Source of the DNA: Streptomyces sulphureus DSM 40104
GTDB taxonomy: Bacteria; Actinomycetota; Actinomycetes; Streptomycetales; Streptomycetaceae
NCBI RefSeq assembly: GCF_000381025.1
Contig: NZ_KB905814.1
Span: forward strand, 828,985 to 892,984
DNA: 64,000 bases
Direction: 5' to 3'
The notes under the pieces were generated by a model that saw only the letters and a list, made by a program, of their open reading frames with translations, was not told the DNA's origin and ran no database searches. The translations under genes were made by a program, and so were the position numbers. Position 1 is the stretch's first letter; the number at the start of each line of letters is the position of its first letter. Below are positions 62,287 to 64,000 of the stretch, piece after piece.

Positions 62287-62667
62287 TCAGTTGAGGCGGG
62301 CGACGTGCTGCGGCGACGGATCCGCACGGAGGCTGCCGGGCACCGTCTCGTCGTCCGGCATTCCGGCCAGCAGCCACGCGGCGATCGCCTCCGCGTCCGC
62401 CTCGGTCCTGATCGGACCGAGGCGCTTCACCACTCCGGTCGGCCTGCGGTCCTCGGCGCAGGGCTGGACGGCAGCGTGCAATCCGCGTGAGCTCTGACAG
62501 CGCAGCAGGCCGCCGAGACAGCGGGTGGCAACCATGACTCCGTGCGGGCAGTGACCGACTGCTCGTCGCAGCCGGTCCACCACCTGCTCCTCGGCGGACC
62601 CCCGGCAGTCGGTGCAGGCGACGAGTGTGAAGGGGCGACTCTTCGGGCTGGGTGCCGAACCGTGCAT
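62287..62667 (-). CDS. Small Cys-rich ferredoxin-like / DUF1636-like protein
   Basis: A 126-residue protein with six Cys: CTDC (18, 21), Cys40, CLGGLLRC (50, 57) and Cys70. The order, with a thioredoxin-like (2Fe-2S) ferredoxin or DUF1636-like layout, suggests metal or iron-sulfur binding. The C-terminal helix has GPIRTEADAEAIAAWLL. Proteins like this accompany metal-handling gene sets. A TAGAAT -10 and an adjoining Zur-like box lie 150 bp upstream. ATG 62667 follows GAGGA. It is convergent with the methyltransferase gene. Exact family uncertain. Confidence 0.65.
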   Translation of the reverse strand: MHGSAPSPKSRPFTLVACTDCRGSAEEQVVDRLRRAVGHCPHGVMVATRCLGGLLRCQSSRGLHAAVQPCAEDRRPTGVVKRLGPIRTEADAEAIAAWLLAGMPDDETVPGSLRADPSPQHVARLN

Positions 62668-63158
62668 ACGTCATCCTCGCGATCTTGGCGGAAGTGCTGC
62701 CCGTTCCGGACGACTCGCTGACCCCCGTCGGCCCGGGTCCCGGTACGCGGGGTGCGTCCGTTGCTTCGACCGAGTAGCTGGCGCGACAGGCGTTGTCCGT
62801 CGAGGGGCGCGGGCACTATTCTACAGAAACGACATCCATTTTCATTAAGGGGTGCGCGCCTTGCCCGCCCATCACCAACTGGCTGGTCTCCGAACCGCGT
62901 TCGTCGACGACGCCTCCCGTGCCGCCAGCGGCACACCGGCCCCTCTCAGCCCGACGAGGTGTCGTTGACTGCACAGAGAAGGCCGTCGCAGCCACCCCGC
63001 CTCAAGCGACGAGGCCACGCAGAACGCGCAACCGCCGGACACGCGGACGGACGCGTTCCGGGTATCCCTGCACGAGGCAGCGCCACGTCTCCACGGGCCG
63101 GCAGTGCTCGCCCACTCTCGCTGACGTCCGCCCGGATCGCCTCGGCACGAGGAGGGCT
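62668..63158. promoter_or_regulatory. Divergent control region upstream of Fur-family gene
   Basis: A 491-bp spacer between the Cys-rich gene (-) and the Fur-family gene (+). On its left side is a leftward promoter with a Zur-like box (separate entry). The remaining 310 bp up to the Fur gene hold no clear coding sequence; a 35-codon frame from TTG 62861 is not convincing. Confidence 0.5.
62818..62844 (-). promoter_or_regulatory. Zur-like box beside -10 of Cys-rich gene
   Basis: Leftward reading gives TGAAAATGGATGTCG (62844-62830), the left half a perfect Zur half-site and the right half weak. It is followed 6 bp later by a consensus -10 TAGAAT (62823-62818). The -35 region is poor (TTAATG), as expected for a regulated promoter. 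Confidence 0.5.
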
Positions 63159-63584
63159 GTGTTCACCGTGAAGGAGACCCCCGACGAGACACCGCTCGGT
63201 GCGCGACGAACCCGGCAACGCCTGGACATCCTCCAACACCTCTCCGCGGCCCCCGACTTCGTCTCGGCCCAGGGGCTGCATGCGCGCCTCGCGCAGGCCG
63301 GGACATGTGTGGGGCTGAGCACCGTCTACCGCGCCCTCAGAGACCTGGAGAGGATGGAACAGGTGGATGTCATACGACACGAAGCCTCCGGTGAACGCCT
63401 CTACAGGAAGCGCTCCACCACCGAGCACCGGCACTATGTGATCTGCCGCCGGTGCGGGCGCAGCGAAGCCGTCGACACGGACCTCGTCGAACGCTGGGCC
63501 GCTCACCTAGACCAGCTCACCGGTTTCTCCAACGTGACGCACACGCTGGAACTCAGCGGCGAATGCATGGACTGTCACCTCTGA
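63159..63584 (+). CDS. Fur-family regulator, Zur-like
   Basis: A 141-residue metalloregulator. The winged helix (about 14-85) has LSTVYRALRDLERMEQVDVI as recognition helix and wing. The dimer domain carries HRHYVICRRCG (His90, His92, Cys96, Cys99) and ECMDCHL (Cys136, Cys139), giving the structural Zn(Cys)4 site and part of the sensory site. The EHRHYV segment resembles Zur more than Fur or Nur. It probably represses the boxes in this region when zinc is plentiful; the genome may contain another, main Zur. GTG 63159 is close behind AGGAGG; GTG 63168 is equally possible. Confidence 0.88.
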   Translation: MFTVKETPDETPLGARRTRQRLDILQHLSAAPDFVSAQGLHARLAQAGTCVGLSTVYRALRDLERMEQVDVIRHEASGERLYRKRSTTEHRHYVICRRCGRSEAVDTDLVERWAAHLDQLTGFSNVTHTLELSGECMDCHL

Positions 63585-63839
63585 GACGCAGCAGCCCGGC
63601 CCTGTGCGTTTGCAGAGGGGATGACCACAGCGCGTTGGCGACCCATCTCCCGAGTGTTCCGGGCAAACGAATCTGACATTCACTACCGAATTGTCGACAC
63701 GTAGCCCAATTCTTGTTTCCGGGTGACGTGCGTGGCACGCTTCGGCGGTACCCCTTGCATTCCTCCTCCTTTGTCAGGCCGTATCGAGCCGCCCCCCTTT
63801 TTTTTTCAACAGCAGAACGACCGACAGGAGTTGAGCACA

Positions 63840-64000
63840 GTGGCAACAACGCAGCATCTCACCCATGAAGGGCACAACCACGTGCACGGCGAAGGATGCG
63901 GACACGTGGCCGTACCGCACGGCGACCACGTGGACTACGCGCACGACGGCCACCTGCACCGCCCCCACGGGGACCACACCGACGAATGCGAACCGCAGGA
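63840..64000 (+). CDS. His-rich metal-binding protein (partial, runs off window)
   Basis: The first 53 codons are visible. The protein starts MATTQHLTHEGHNHVHGEGCGHVA and continues with HGDH, HDGH and HGDH units, with His about every third residue plus two Cys. This is a zinc-binding or zinc-buffering sequence like those next to zinc-uptake genes in Streptomyces. GTG 63840 has AGGAG 9 bases upstream. The gene continues to the right of the window. Confidence 0.8.
   Translation, partial: MATTQHLTHEGHNHVHGEGCGHVAVPHGDHVDYAHDGHLHRPHGDHTDECEPQ

Noticed and set aside
62861..62968. Short TTG-started frame before the Fur-family gene
   Set aside because: About 35 codons with no ribosome binding site and no similarity pattern. 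Too weak to call.

Overview
The window is high-GC actinobacterial DNA, almost certainly Streptomyces or a close relative. The reading frames show strong G/C third-position bias, many starts are GTG (one is TTG) with purine-rich ribosome binding sites, and the gene families are typical of that genus. No rRNA, tRNA, CRISPR array, transposase or integrase is visible. All calls were made by eye from sequence motifs. No database search was possible.

Region 1 (about 0.2-14.2 kb) is mostly ordinary chromosome: a family-2 glycosyltransferase overlapping a polysialyltransferase-like glycosyltransferase; a gluconate module (GntP permease, gluconokinase, divergent FadR-type GntR regulator); an amidase; a coenzyme B12-type acyl-CoA mutase large subunit; a lipoprotein L,D-transpeptidase; a small membrane protein; and an ECF sigma factor with a membrane protein that may be its partner.

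Region 2 (about 14.2-52.4 kb) is a type VII (ESX-like) secretion locus. The machinery is EccC (+ strand), with EccD and EccB facing the other way. To the right lie mycosin (MycP), a beta-helix protein fused to two AAA+ domains that occupies the EccA position, and a membrane-anchored beta-trefoil lectin. Two small Esx-type proteins head a leftward gene series: an associated helical protein, a 1139-residue AAWKG-like effector with coiled coil and repeats, a YbaB-like protein, another small WXG-type protein, and a single 18.6-kb gene. That gene encodes a protein of about 6190 residues. It has a CpnT-like N-terminus followed by an OmpA-like segment, two TcdA/OCH1-type glycosyltransferase domains, a HExxH metalloprotease domain, an OTU cysteine protease domain, a very long repetitive beta-rich region, and two C-terminal OTU-like units that lack the catalytic residues.

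Region 3 (about 53-64 kb) looks like a zinc-starvation region. Four 15-bp sequences resemble the Streptomyces Zur box (TGAAAATGATTTTCA). One sits exactly between the -35 and -10 of a zinc-free ribosomal protein L32 gene that is followed by a COG0523 (CobW-like) metallochaperone GTPase. Another lies between two divergent transcription units. The left unit encodes a 60-residue peptide, a fold-II PLP enzyme of the cysteine synthase/SbnA type, a DUF364-type protein, an MFS exporter and a methyltransferase. The right unit encodes a PduX-like GHMP kinase, followed by a TauD-like oxygenase with its own box. A second methyltransferase, a small Cys-rich protein, a Fur/Zur-family regulator and a His-rich metal-binding protein (cut by the window end) complete the region. 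The arrangement suggests a compact, NRPS-independent, Zur-controlled metallophore or related small-molecule pathway. I consider this, together with the giant type VII substrate, the most interesting content of the window.
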